From positions 52,430-116,429 of the forward strand of contig JAUCBJ010003096.1 of assembly GCA_032718475.1 (NCBI GenBank): 64,000 bases of DNA, given 5' to 3'. Source of the stretch: Nemertoderma westbladi (Eukaryota > Xenacoelomorpha > Nemertodermatida > Nemertodermatidae). The notes under the pieces are model-generated. The model was given only the letters and a program-made list of their open reading frames with translations. It did no database searches and was not told where the DNA came from. The position numbers and the translations under genes were made by a program. How positions within the stretch are numbered: the first letter of the stretch is position 1; every line of letters starts with the position of its first letter. Positions 10,890 through 22,410 of the stretch are shown piece after piece.

Positions 10890-13692
10890 ACTACTACTAG
10901 GATCGGCATGCTGCATTGCAGCTGCATTTTTAAGAATGCTGTGCCGGCTTGTCAACAAAATTGCACTGCCACAACTCCCTATCACCCATGACATTTGCTA
11001 GATCATCCGCATCTTTAAGCCAGTGTCCTTTAAGATGCGTCTCAAGAAAGTCATGGGCTGTCCACCATGCTTATTCACTCCATGAGGCTGCCAAAGTACA
11101 AGATTATGCACTGGCTGGTCCTCACGGCAAAAGCAATGTCCGGCAAAGCTGAGGCGATTTTGTTCTAGTGTCAAGCTTGGGGGAACCAATGAGACACCTC
11201 CAATGTTATATAGTGTCTGGTTGGAGATGTGTGCATTGTACTTGACACAATGAACCCGGCGTAGCATTCTTGTAAATGTGCCATCCAGAGATTTGGTGTC
11301 CTCAGCAGTTAGAGCCCAGCATGGACTCCCGTAGAGGAGTACTGGAACTACTGCTGCTCTAAATTATCGGACCTTAAGTTTCCGATTAATTCTCGGTGAC
11401 TTCCAAATCCTGGAAAGCCTATTCAAGGCTGCCCATGCCTTTCCCTTACGTACTCGAAGGTCCTCACCTGACTTCCGGATCCATGATCCCAGGTAACAGA
11501 AGTCGTCCACATGCTCAAGCATACCATCCTTTGAGCTTATACTCATCCGATCAGAGACTTGCTGAGGACTTTCAAAGTTAACTGTCAGAATTTTGGTCTT
11601 TCTGGAGTTAATAAAAAGACCAACACTAGAAGCAGCATGTTCTAATGAGCTGAGGAGCCGTTGGGCTCCCTCTAATGATTCTGAGAGTACTCCTAAGTCA
11701 TCAGCAAAGTCTAGATCAGTTAGGTACTTGGCAGGATTTCCTCGACTTCTGGAGCCAGTAGGTGGAGTTATCATCACCCCATCATCATTATAATGATCTA
11801 AGGACATGCGTAGAACATAGTCAACCACAATAATGAACAAGAATGGTGCGAGTGTGTCTCCTTGGAGGACGCCCCATAACACTTCAAATGGTTCTGTGTC
11901 ACCGTCAACAGTAGACACAAATGTTGTCGAACCATCGTATACTGATCTGATTGCTACAATAATTTCATCAGGAATCCCATATAATGAAAGTATGCTGAAC
12001 ATACGTGAGCCAGAAACTGAATCAAAGGCCTTGAAGAAGTCAACAAAGATAACAGCCAGATGCCTATCTTTCTTTTTTGATAACTCTTCAATTATCCTTC
12101 TAAGTGCCAAAATGGGCTCCATGGTCCCACGACCTTTACAGAACCCATTCTGATTTCCACGGAGCAGTCTCTCAATGGGATCCCTGATGCGATTTAATAG
12201 AATCCTATTGTATAGCTTTGCAGCAATCGAGATCGATGAGATTCCCCGAAAAGAACCATAGAGTGTTAGGTTGCCCTTCTTGGGAACTGGCACCAACTTA
12301 TTTGTTTTCATTTCTTGTGGGACTCTTGTTGTTCGGTACATGTCTACTATGATGGGATAGATGAGCTTTAAACACTCAGGTATTTTAAAGACCTCAGGGG
12401 GAACACCATCTACTCCACTGGCACGATTGGTCTTAATGCTCTTTGCAGCAGCCTTCACTTCTGCAAAGGAGATATCGCCAATGGGAATATCTGGGAGTAC
12501 AGACTCAGACACTTTTACTTCTATAAAGTTATCAGGCAATACCCTGTCATTATTGAGGAGCTTTTCAAAGTGGGCTTTCCAACCATTGAGGCGATCGGCT
12601 GGTGATTCAGCCTTAACCTTGGTGGTTGGTTGGCTTTTCCGCCCAGTAAGCATATTGATCGATTTCCATGCCTGGGATGATTGCCTGCTGTCGTCAGCAT
12701 CATTGATGGCATCAACCTGTTGGTTTATTAGCTCCTGTATATTAGCAGAGTACTGCCTGTTCAGGGACCTAGATGCAGCCTTAACTGCATTCTTGGCCGC
12801 TATAGTCTGTTTGAGTCGGGACTCTTTCTGCGCCTTATGAAGGTCATTTCGGCACTTCTGAATTTTGTTGTCAGTCCAGGGGGCCCTTTTCCTGTTTCGA
12901 GGGTATACAGGAACTGTTTCTGCAGCTGCTAACTTAACTGCTTCTGTAAAGGCAGTATAGCCCTCACAGTGATCTGCCGCCTCAGAGGCAAGAGCCTCAT
13001 ACCTGTTGCTCAGCTGTAGTGTGAAGCTGGATCTCACACTTGGCTGTTGCAACAGAGAGGACCAGTCATGCCGCGGCAAGGCAGATTTCGTTGTTCTGCT
13101 AGCACGCAGACTGAGTCTTACCTTGGCCACAATAAGGCGGTGATCACTGGAGAAGGATCGAAGTGTAAATGCATTACAGTCTTGTATAGAGCTCCTGTAT
13201 TTCTTACGAAACAGAATATGGTCCATCTGCGACTTGTGACCACTGGGTCCACTATGAGTCCATAGCTTTCCAGTTCGCTTCTTGAACTGGGTTCCAGCCG
13301 AAAACAATCCATTTCCAGAGATAAAATCCTGAAGATGGACTGAATTTTGGTTAACACTATTGCTATAGACCCAGGGCGATGTAGGTGATTGATGCAGACT
13401 TGCATTAAAGTCTCCCAGGAATGTTAAGAATGCATGCTGATCCACTCCATCAGTAGCTGCTTGTAGATTGTGGTAGAAATTTTCCACCTCCTCTACAGGG
13501 GCAACACTAGTTGGAGAGTAGCACACAATCAGAACCACCTTAGGAAACTTCTTAGCCAGTCTTCCAGAACATGAGAAGTGGCAACGGATGATGCGGTTAG
13601 AGATTTGGTCTATTTTGTCCAATGCTGCATGTGCAGTTGGATTCATCAATAGACCAATTCCACCATTGCCACTATCATCTGCTGACGCGAGG
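10890..13692 (-). mobile_element. RTE-like non-LTR retrotransposon (LINE), copy A, 5'-truncated
   Basis: Its 3' end has the family tail CAGCATGCCGATCC followed by TAG repeats (here read as ...CTACTACTACTAGGATCGGC on +). It covers part of the endonuclease, all of the reverse transcriptase and the C-terminus. It is 5'-truncated inside the endonuclease at about 13,692, where it meets the hairpin repeat. It is the copy with the most continuous EN-RT reading frame in the window. Confidence 0.9.
10930..13692 (-). pseudogene. LINE endonuclease-reverse transcriptase, copy A
   Basis: An open frame of over 770 codons (to 11,364) begins within the APE-like endonuclease. It has GDFNA (catalytic Asp/Asn) and SDHRLI (catalytic His). 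The reverse transcriptase follows with IFVDFFKAFDSV (motif A), GVLQGDTLAPFLF (motif B) and LDFADDLGVL (motif C, FADD). A TAA at about 11,364 replaces the Leu codon TTA of copy D, and a one-base deletion near 11,010 shifts the last about 25 codons. The enzyme nicks target DNA and primes reverse transcription of LINE RNA. RTE-like is my best clade guess from overall layout; it needs a tree. Confidence 0.85.
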
Positions 13693-13694
13693 GC

Positions 13695-14170
13695 GAGATA
13701 CGGGTATAACATACGGGAGATGTGAATTCAATGCAACCACAACGCCAAGGTGGAACAGTAACCTTCGAATTTGTTCGTTGACGTTCGAATTTGTAAGACT
13801 CTCATTTAAGACCTGACACAGACTATGCCTCACTGAGGCAATGAGGCATAGACTATGCCTCACTGATGCATAGACTATAACTCACTGAGGCACTGAGGAA
13901 TAGACTATGCCTCACTGAGGCATAGACTATGACTCACTGAGGCATAGACTATGCCTTACTGAGGCATAGACTATGCCTCACTGAGACACTGAGGCATAGA
14001 CTATGACTCACTGAGGCATAGTCTATGCCTCAGTGCCTCAGTGAGGCATAGTCTGTGTCAGGTCTTAAATGAGATTTTTACAAATTCGAACGTCAACGAA
14101 AAAATTTGAAGGTTACTGTTCCATCTTGGTGTAGTGGTTGCGTTGAATTCCCATCTCCCGTATGTCATGG
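13695..14170. repeat. Large foldback/hairpin element with palindromic core
   Basis: The left arm (about 13,705-13,845) and right arm (about 14,030-14,165) are near-perfect inverted copies of about 130 bp, running from ACATACGGGAGATG through GACCTGACACAGACTATGCC. The about 185-bp centre consists of tandem units of GAGGCATAGACTATGCCTCA type (about 20-30 bp each), nearly self-complementary. The outer ends of both arms are tRNA-like SINE heads in opposite orientation. As RNA or single-stranded DNA the whole block would fold into one long hairpin. Confidence 0.85.
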
Positions 14171-14216
14171 GTTGGATCCCTGCATGAACCAGGGCAGTTT
14201 TCGTTCGGTCAGCAAT
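14114..14216 (+). repeat. tRNA-like SINE head, plus orientation
   Basis: Carries TGGTGTAGTGG (A-box match) and, about 40 bases downstream, GGGTTGGATCCC (degenerate B-box). It is followed by the GAACCAGGGCAGTTTTCGTT tail seen also at 10,797-10,830. Its first part forms the right arm of the foldback element, and its end abuts the LINE copy B tail. Confidence 0.55.
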
Positions 14217-15374
14217 AACTACTACTACTAGGATCGGCATGCTGCATTGCAGCTGCATTTTTAAAAATGCTATGCCGGCTTGTCAACAAAATTGCACCGC
14301 CACGACTCCCTATCACCCATGACATTTGCTAGATCATCCGCATATTTAAGGCCAGTGTCCTTTAAGATGCGTCTCAAGAAAGTCATGGGCTGTCCACCAT
14401 GCTTATTCACTCTATGAGGCTGTCAAAGTACAAGATTATGCACTGGCTGGACTCCCGTAGAGGAGTACTGGAGCTACTGCTGCTCTAAATAATCGGATCT
14501 TAAGTTTCCGATTAATTCTCGGTGACTTCCAAATCCTGGAAAGCCTATTCAAGGCTGCCCATGCCTTTCCCTTACGTACGTATTCGAAGGTCCTCACCTG
14601 ACTTCCGGATCCATGATCCCAGGTAACAGAAGTCGTCGACATGCTCAAGCATACCATCCTTTGAGCTTATGCTCATCCGATCAGAGACTTGCTGAGGACT
14701 TTCAAAGTTAACTGTCAGAATTTTGGTCTTTCTGGAGTTAATAAAAAGACCAACACTAGAAGCAGCATGTTCTAATGAGCTGAGGAGCCGTTGGGCTCCC
14801 TCTAATGATTCTGAGAGTACTCCTAAGTCATCAGCAAAGTCTAGATCAGTTAGGTACTTGGCAGGATTTCCTTGACTTCTGGAGCCAGTAGGTGGAGTTA
14901 TCATCACCCCATCATCATTATGATGATCTAAGGACATGCGTAGAACATAGTCAACCACAATAATGAATAAGAATGGTGCAAGTGTGTCTCCTTGGAGGAC
15001 GCCCCATAACACTTTAAATGGTTCTGTGTCCCTGTCAACAGTAGACACAAATGTTGTCGAACCATCGTATACTGATCTGATTGCTGCAATAATTTCATCA
15101 GGAATCCCATATAATGAAAGTATGCTGAACATACGTGACCGAGAGACTGAATCAAAGGCCTTGAAGAAGTCAACAAAGATAACAGCCAGATGCCTGTCTT
15201 TCTTTTTTGATAATTCTTCAATTATCCTTCTAAGTGACAAAATGGGCTCCATGGTCCCACGACCTTTACGGAACCCATTCTGATTTCCACGGAGCAGTCT
15301 CTCAATGGGATCCCTGATGCGATTTAATAGAATCCTATTGTATAGCTTTTGGGGGGTGCTTTTTTGCCGAGTCA
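14217..15374 (-). mobile_element. RTE-like LINE copy B, internally deleted
   Basis: Same family as copy A: motif A, GVLQGDTLAPFLF and FADD are present (ORF pieces 14,572-15,411 and 14,436-14,657). The 3' part lacks about 300 bp between the thumb region and the C-terminal tail. At its 5' end, about 24 bases matching the LINE leader (GAGAGCTGACTCGGCAAAAA, as at 30,228) are fused directly to the start of the RT domain, so leader and endonuclease were deleted. It joins the BEL-family-2 remnant at about 15,374. Confidence 0.85.
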
Positions 15375-15379
15375 GCTCT

Positions 15380-16870
15380 CGGGAGTTGGTAGGCTTGCAA
15401 TCCTTCCACAAACCTCGTTCATCAAGTCATCCACGGCAACAACCCTTTGGTCTTCGGTAGTCAATACTACCTGTTTTGCTGCAAGTAGCTGTAAGTCAGA
15501 GGTCCATGTGGTCTCGTCCAGATCTATTACGTCAGTTTCAGATACGTCAGTGGCAGTGACGCAAGTCTGTCATAATACAGTCTTTACAATTGGACCACAG
15601 GAGTGTGAAGGAGAATTAGCTATCGTAGTAGACAATAAACTAGACATGCTCAATACGTCGTCCTCCTGGTTACTTACCTCTAATGAACGCACTGGCGCTC
15701 TAGTATACCAACCTATGGGAGTTCTACATGCGTAAGGGTTGCCCACTGTTATTACAGATAGGCGTGTCTTCCATACCTGATGTAAGTTAAACTGGTCTGT
15801 CCCAATCAACATCGCGATTGATTGATAATTAACTGGATATTCCGGTATTCCAAGGTGTCGGAAATACTTAGAGTCTTCCGGTGATTGCTTTGGCACAGGG
15901 CTGAGCAGGTTACTAAAGTCCTTCTTAGCTGCAAAGGTCAGATTTCTTACCTGAAGTAATGAGCGTTCCTCCTTGCTGTGTTCCGCTTTGGAAAGAAGAG
16001 TATCTAAGGTTAAGTTAACTCTTGCCACAGGAATCGCTCTATTTCCATGCATGCTGCTTACAGGAAACTGAGCTGTCTTACCTTTACTCATGTCAGTAAC
16101 TACTTCGGCTACTTGTTCAACAACATAAATATGTGAAGATGCAGAGTCTAGGATAGCGTATATACGCTTGCTCCCTCAGGGTCCGGTAATCTTTATAGGA
16201 ATCACGCTAAATCCTTTCAATTGGTTCTGTGTGAAGAGTGTTATCGATGGTTGTTCCTCCCCCGCATGCATGTAAAAGGTGTCGTCTTACTCTTTGTCTT
16301 CGTCCAATAATCCGGATTGATCCATACAGTCGGTATAGAAAGTACAGATTTCGCGAGGTTTGCGTTCTTTATAAAGCACGTCACATCTAGCCGCTTTATC
16401 TGGATGCTCTTGTCAAAAGCGTTTAGTCGGAGTATGACTATTCATGTGGAGTAACGTGTCGTGGTTATGTCCACATAGAGGACATGTATCGTTGTTTGGG
16501 CAGTCCTTCCGGACGAGTCCAGGCATGGTACATCTCCAACAAGAATCCAACGGGCAAATCTGGAGTCTTCTTTCTTCAACTCCCAACTCTTTAAAAGCGC
16601 GACATCCTCATAGTTTATGTCTGCTATGATTTCTGCCGTTCCGCTCGCAGTATGGACATCCCACAAAATCCGCCGGCAACTGTTGTTGTGGCTGTTTGGT
16701 GACGATAGATGTCAGAACTTTAGAAGTTTCCGTCGGGGTGGCATAACTCACGGCTTTCGCGTTTGTCAGAAATGGTTTGGTCCGATTCGGCGCAGCAATA
16801 GGTATTCCTTCTGCAACTATATGGTGGTCAGTGTAATTTGATCTGGTCTCGACCACGGCCTCTTGCAAAA
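15380..16870 (-). pseudogene. BEL family-2 zinc knuckles and aspartic protease
   Basis: Frameshifted pieces. The knuckle block around 16,450-16,560 reads, in the third minus frame, CWRCTMPG, then CPLCGHNHDTLLH. The protease follows near 16,165-16,130 with ILDSASSHIYV, where DSAS is the retropepsin-like catalytic motif, and ends with LIGTD and TPIGWYTRAP, the usual post-protease block of BEL polyproteins (DUF1758 region). Coding potential continues to about 15,380 and is then cut by the LINE. Not expressible as one protein. Confidence 0.75.
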
Positions 16871-17630
16871 TCAATTGATAGACATCAGTAAGCGATGATG
16901 GAGTCTACCGATTATCCTGATTAGAACCGTCGGTGCGTTGGCGTATATGAGTTTTCCAATGGACCGTAAAGTCCCTATAGCATTTTTGTTTTTGTCCTCA
17001 AGTCGTAGAAGATCGATCGGTTTCGAAATGCTTCCTTTTCTGCAGAGGTCTTCTATAATAGATTTAGCCATGGCTACGTTACCGCCGTAAATAGAAAACA
17101 AGCGGTTGTATGCCAACTCAAAGGCATTCGGAACAACAATAAAGGTCTCCGCTAGTCGTTTCGGCTCACCAGACAGAACCTGGAGCAAGTAGTTAAACTT
17201 CTCCATCGAGGTGAAGGCACACTTAGTGATCTGGAACTCCACATAGTCTACCAGTGTAAGCCAGTGCTTTCTGTTGCCAGATAACTTTGGCGGTTGTTGT
17301 GCCGGCAATCCGTGTCTAGCTGCGAACTTAGCAATCTCGCTAACCAAGTCCAACCTGTTTGGTTACGTCGTCCAGTCGTTCCCTTCTGCGCGTTGTTCGT
17401 CGGTAGGAAAGATTAACAATATCGTCTTCTGGATGGTTCGGAATCTATCTAGTCTCCTGTTCTCTCTGTGGTGGTAGTTGTGGTCTAGGTCGTTCCACTT
17501 CCACACTGGTATGTGATTGATCTGACGATGGAGCTTCGAGTCGCTCTTCAATCTGAGCTAGTTGGTCCATTACAGGTCGCATTATTTCGGCGAGTCTGTT
17601 GGTGTTAATCGTCTCAGTCGATTGCAACAC
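16871..17630 (-). pseudogene. BEL family-2 gag
   Basis: The N-terminal piece (17,445-17,630) is Glu/Gln/Pro-rich. After a frame break the gag core follows (16,871-17,353): KLSGNRKHWLTLVDYVEFQI and FNYLLQVLSGEPKRLAETFI, typical of the DUF1759 domain of BEL/Pao gag, which forms the particle. The pieces lie in different frames, so the gene is broken. Confidence 0.75.
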
Positions 17631-17752
17631 GGGTTGATAAACAAGCGCGATCAGGAGCTAGTTCTTACAAAGGTTCATAAAATGTTTTACTATTATTTTC
17701 TATACGGCTCCTACAAAATCGCTTGCTCCTTTCTCTGTTGATCGCTCAACAG

Positions 17753-19080
17753 AGAGCTAACTGTTCGAATCTATAAGCCACGTGAGAATAACCAAAACTT
17801 AAAACGAGTGCGGGTGGCCTAACACTCGGAGTTCACTTATTGTAAAATACTGGAATTCACTGGCAGAACACGTTGAATGTGAGAATGTTTTAATATTAAG
17901 GGGGATAAATCTGTTACTTTCCTAGGTGTCGAAACTTGCTCCGCTATTTTCAAATAACTGCCTAGTGTGAATAGTCTACAGTATTCTAAACAATCACTTA
18001 AACTACTCTCCGCTATGCTGCATACAAATTCTTATTTTATTTTATCGCTAAATTAATTACAGTTATAAATACGAATTTGCGTACTAATTACTAGATATTC
18101 CAGAATACATACTTCTAATTTATTACGTACTGGGTTATACTAGCAACAGCCTAAATACTGTATTATTTTGACCTAATTAACAATTAATAACCATAAACTA
18201 AGGAATGGAAATCAATCAAGGGAAACAGCGCCTATCTAAGCATTCACATTAAAAATCAGGCACTCTTTAGCAACACAACACAAAGAGAATAGCAATAAGC
18301 TAGTAGTACTGTACTGTGCTTACTACCAGTCAGCTAGTGCACTAAAACCGCTCATAAGTCAGTCAGAGTCAGACAGATAGAGAGCTAACTGTTCGAATCT
18401 ATGAGCCACGCGGGAATAACCAAAACAATAAACCCGAGATGGCTCCCTAGGCTACTTAAAACGAGTGTTAGAGGCTTACACTCTGAGTGTTCACTTATCA
18501 TTCAATCGCAATACTGGGGTTCCCTAACGAAATGTGTGGATATAAGAATGTTTAAATAACTCAGTGTGATGAAAAGACCTATCTGACCGGTACTGTATGT
18601 GGGTCTAAACTTGCCTTTAGCTGGCTTTAGGCCAGCAGCTTACTACTGTATACTGGATACTGCTATTAGCTTGTTGCCCGCTTTTTCAAATAACCGCCCA
18701 GCGTGAATAGTTTACAGTACTCCAAATAATTACTTTAACTACTCCCCGCTATGCTGCGTACAAATTCTTATTTTGACGTTAAATAATTACAGTCATAAAT
18801 ATGCAACAGCGTACTAATTACTAAGTGTTCCAGAATACGCAATTCTAATTTATTACGTACCAGGTTACACTAGCAACAGCCTAAATACCGTATTATTTTG
18901 ACCTAATCAGCAATCATTTATCATAAACTAAGAAATTGAAATCAATCAAGGGAAAGAGCGCCTATCTAAATATTCACAATCGAGAATCAGGCACACTTAG
19001 CAACACACAAATAAGCGTAGCAATCGACCAATAATACGGTACTGTGCTAACTACCAGTCAGCTAGCGCACTAAAATCACA
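17753..19080. repeat. Two tandem copies of an about 630-700-bp unit
   Basis: Unit 1 is about 17,753-18,380 and unit 2 about 18,381-19,080. Both start AGAGCTAACTGTTCGAATCT and contain the same landmarks in the same order: AATAACCAAAAC, ACGAGTG, TGCGTACTAATTAC, ATTACGTAC, AGCAACAGCCTAAATAC, TATTATTTTGACCTAAT and CTAC-CAGTCAGCTAG. They have diverged by substitutions and small insertions. They are noncoding and lie upstream of the BEL family-2 gag (minus strand). Confidence 0.8.
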
Positions 19081-20453
19081 CAGTAGCGCATCAGTATATC
19101 AGTGTAGTATGCAATTGAAAACCTACAATTAACTCTAGTTTACAATTAACAATAATTGCAGTTTACAATTCGCACTGCAGTGTCAGACATAAAGGCCTCT
19201 CCTGGCTACAGTATAGGCTTCCTAACTAACCCAAGTCATGCCCCCTAACACTACAAATAGAGACAAAATCTGGATCGTCAGCCCCTTATTACTGTACCTG
19301 TGACGGGATCGGAGGATCCCGACCAGTTTGGTTTATGTACGCATCAGCCGCACCGTGTGATGGAAAAGATAATAGTTTGTGTTGTTCCAATGTTGTTGAT
19401 AATAAGATATATGTAGATATAATAGCAGATAGTAGATAACACGGTTGACCGGTATGATGGTATAGTAACTAACTGGTGACGGTGGTGACGGTCTTAAAAT
19501 GTCACCGTACTGCCATGACTGAGTGACTGAGTAAACTGAACTGAACTAAACTAAACACCAACCGGTAATATACTGCTCTAGGTTGGCCGTATTACTCAGC
19601 TGATTCCCTGCTGTCCCCTTATTGGCCGACAACCTAATTCTCGCCTTTAACTTTGCGGGAGTGTTCCCCCCCCCCCCCCCCCCCGCTGCTGTTACTTTCC
19701 TTCTCCCCGGAGGCTTAAACTCTGACCCCCATTGTGTGAGGCCCTCTGGGGTTTGTCGTCCCCGTTTATTGGTGGTGATACGAGGTTGGTTGTTAATCAA
19801 CCTCGTACTCCCCAATATTGCTTAAAGGCGCTCTTTCCCACTTTATGGGGGTTGGTGAGGCGGAATTAAATCCGCTCACACTCCCCCCCATGCTATCTTC
19901 CTGGTGAGAAGATAGCATCAACCTCTAAGTGCACTTCAATTCCGCTGGAACTCTATCTACTATCGGGTGTGGGGTGGAGTTATTTTCTTGGAGTCGGCTT
20001 TCCAGGCCGCTCCCTAGGGGTATGATAACACTACCCAGTCTTGGTGCAACTTCCTATCTTGCACCAAGACATCTGACGTCTCGTGTCGAGCCAATTGTGG
20101 ACTCTCACACAATTTTTAAACTCTCTCACTCTAACTCTAATCTCTCACTCTAACTCTCCTCTAACTCCACTCTAACTCCGCTCTTACTCTCTCCCCACAC
20201 CTGGATCGCACTCGTCTGCACTCTCTCTCGCATCCTGTCTCCTCTCCAGATTTCTCTCATACTCCTCTATTATCTAAGGCCCTAATCTTTTATACTATCA
20301 TACTGTGCTATAGTGCTATCTACCTTATCTAAATTCTAACTTGCTAACTATCTAACTCTCTGTTCTACTAACTCTAACTAGCTCTAACTAACTCTTACTA
20401 ACTCTTCTAAGTCTCTAACTCCTAACTCTACTAAGTCTACTCCGCTTACTACT
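19081..20453. other. Gene-free, low-complexity region
   Basis: No supported gene. It contains a C homopolymer of about 16 at 19,669-19,684, a direct repeat of GGTGGTGACGG around 19,480, and a long CT-rich stretch of CTCTAACT-type repeats (20,100-20,450). Confidence 0.6.
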
Positions 20454-20752
20454 TTCTACGTGGTGCTTACGGTGCCCACAACCACCCTCTGCTACTACCT
20501 CAATCTACGTGGCGCTTGCGGTGCCCACAACCACCCTCTGCTACTACCTCCATCTACGTGGTGCTTGCGGTGCCCACAACCACTCTCTGCTACTACCTCC
20601 ATCTACGTGGCGCTTGCGGTGCCCACAACCACTCTCTGCTACTACCTCCATCTACGTGGCGCTTGCAGTGCGCACAACCATTCTCTGCTACTACCTCCAT
20701 CTACGTTGCGCTTCCGGTGCCCACCACCCTTCTGCTACTACTCGTGGCATGT
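20454..20752. repeat. 49-bp minisatellite
   Basis: About six copies of a 49-bp unit beginning TCTACGTGGCGCTTGCGGTG and ending CTACTACCTCCA. Open frames through it exist in several phases only because the unit lacks stop codons; they are not genes. Confidence 0.9.
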
Positions 20753-21002
20753 TAATATGCCACGCTCCCTATACCCGCCGACTTCAAACCTAATTCTACT
20801 AACTTCCTAACTAACTTTCTGACTACTACTTACTAACTCTTCTTACTAACTTCTAACTTTCTTACTTACTTACTTTATCACACTTTCTACTTATTTTATT
20901 ATTTAATTATTTTTATTATTTATTTTAATTAAATAATTATTTTTTTTTGGGAAGGGCATCTCGCCCTCATTCCCACCCCCCTCAGTCCAAAATATTGGAC
21001 GA

Positions 21003-22254
21003 CTAAACACTAAGCTGCCCCTCGATCTTCCATCGATTCTTCCATGAGGAACTGTCCCGCTGCCCCCCTGTACGTCTTCTTATCTGACGACCTACTTTCC
21101 TTGCCAATTCCAAATCACCAGGAATTGGCTCTCCCTCTTCCGCCACCCTAAAGTCAGGTCTCTCCACCGCCTTCTTAATTTCCTCATCTCTTGGCATCAA
21201 AATTCCACCTCCCACCTTGTTATCTCCCGGCGGCAGAATGAAAAGAAAGTGAAAGAACAGGCAAAACAGAAGGTACAATAGTAATCCTATCCCTTTCCAT
21301 CCTGTCTTCTTACTCGAGCTCCCCCTTGTCGGTATGCCTCTCAACCAGACCGGCGTCTCTTCCGGACACTCCTCTGGACACTCCGCTAGATACTCCTTCC
21401 GACACTCCTCCAGAGTGTTGTCCTCCAGACATCTTGCCATCCGCTCCTCTCCATCCCCATACTGATACTTGCTGGGACCCTTGTTCCATTTGTTCCATCT
21501 CATTGCCTCTAAGTCTACATATGGTAGACATCGTGGGTCCAGGCGGGGACGTGGTAGACATCGTGGGTCCAGGCGGGAACGCGGTAGACATCGTGGGTCC
21601 AGGCGGTGATGCGGTAGACATCGTGGGTCCAGGTGGGGACGTGGTAGACATCGTGGGTCCAGGCGGGGACACGGTAGACATCGTGGGTCCAGGCGGGGAC
21701 GCGGTAGACATAGTGGGTCCAGGCAGCGACGCGGTAGACATCGTGGGTCCTGGCAGGGACGCGGTAGACATCGTGGGTCCAGGCGGGGGCGCGGTAGACG
21801 TAGTGGGTCCAGGCGGGGACGCAGTAGACATCGTGGGTCCAGGCGAGGGCGCGGTAGACATCCCAGACAACCATGGGCCAACACCAGACTGACCACTACA
21901 GGCACCAGACAGCTCGGGATCAGCACCGGCGTGACTAGGAATTGCCCCAGACTTAACGCCAACAGATGAAGATGAGAGAGATAATAACGTTCCATCATTG
22001 TCCAACCAGGTTTCATCTGCCGACGGAGAACATATATCTAATGGCTGAGAAAAGAACGTCCGCGTTAACTGAACAGCACTGCCCCGGTCCGGCAGAGGCT
22101 GGGAAGATGACGGCTGAACTAACGATGTACCGACGTTTTCACAATTCCTGTTCTTCCTCGCGGCGCAGCTGACACTACAGTCTCTATGTGCTTTTGCGCA
22201 GACGCACTTCCTGCACCGACCAGTCTTCCCGTTGCAGCCACAACAAGCTGCCAT
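21003..22254 (-). CDS. Cys-rich N-terminal domain plus decapeptide-repeat protein, possibly frameshifted
   Basis: The ORF starting at 22,254 opens with a Cys-rich block, CCGCNGKTGRCRKCVCAKA then CSVSC and CEN, resembling CXC/tesmin-type zinc-binding modules as found in some retroelement and chromatin proteins. A Ser-rich linker and about twelve MSTASPPGPT-type decapeptides (21,520-21,865) follow. In this frame the ORF stops at 21,310. A second frame, open from 22,016 to 21,003, continues beyond the repeats with Glu-rich sequence, a hydrophobic segment (LLLYLLFCLFFHFLFIL) and a charged tail (VGRQIRRRTGG). Because the 30-bp unit is open in both frames, a frameshift inside the array may have separated N- and C-terminal halves of one gene. 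Function unknown; whether it is a host or transposon gene is undecided. Confidence 0.45.
21520..21865. repeat. 30-bp coding minisatellite
   Basis: About eleven to twelve copies of GTAGACATCGTGGGTCCAGG plus ten bases, exactly 30 bp each. They encode MSTASPPGPT-like decapeptides in one minus frame and CLPRPRLDPR-like ones in another. Confidence 0.9.
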
Positions 22255-22410
22255 CCAAGATCAACTAAGCAAACGCGTGTGGCGATTAGCTGCCGATTTC
22301 CTTCCAAGTGGCGTCAAGCAGTCTGGCAGTCTGTACTGATGTGGTACAGTACCCACCATGTACAGTACTTACTATGTGTTTTGTATAATCAGTAACCCTC
22401 AGTAAATCAG

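Larger units (their letters stand above)
15375..17640 (-). mobile_element. BEL/Pao element of a second family, gag-protease remnant
   Basis: Distinct in sequence from the other BEL elements here. On the minus strand it has a gag start near 17,630, a DUF1759-like gag region, Cys/His knuckles and a protease domain. The reverse transcriptase and everything downstream are missing; LINE copy B occupies that position. No LTR pair was found. A tandemly duplicated block lies directly upstream (17,753-19,080) and may be its leader or LTR-derived. Confidence 0.8.

Noticed and set aside
11396-12840. Plus-strand ORFs opposite LINE copy A (up to 159 codons)
   Set aside because: Antisense shadows of the RT gene, repeated in every LINE copy.
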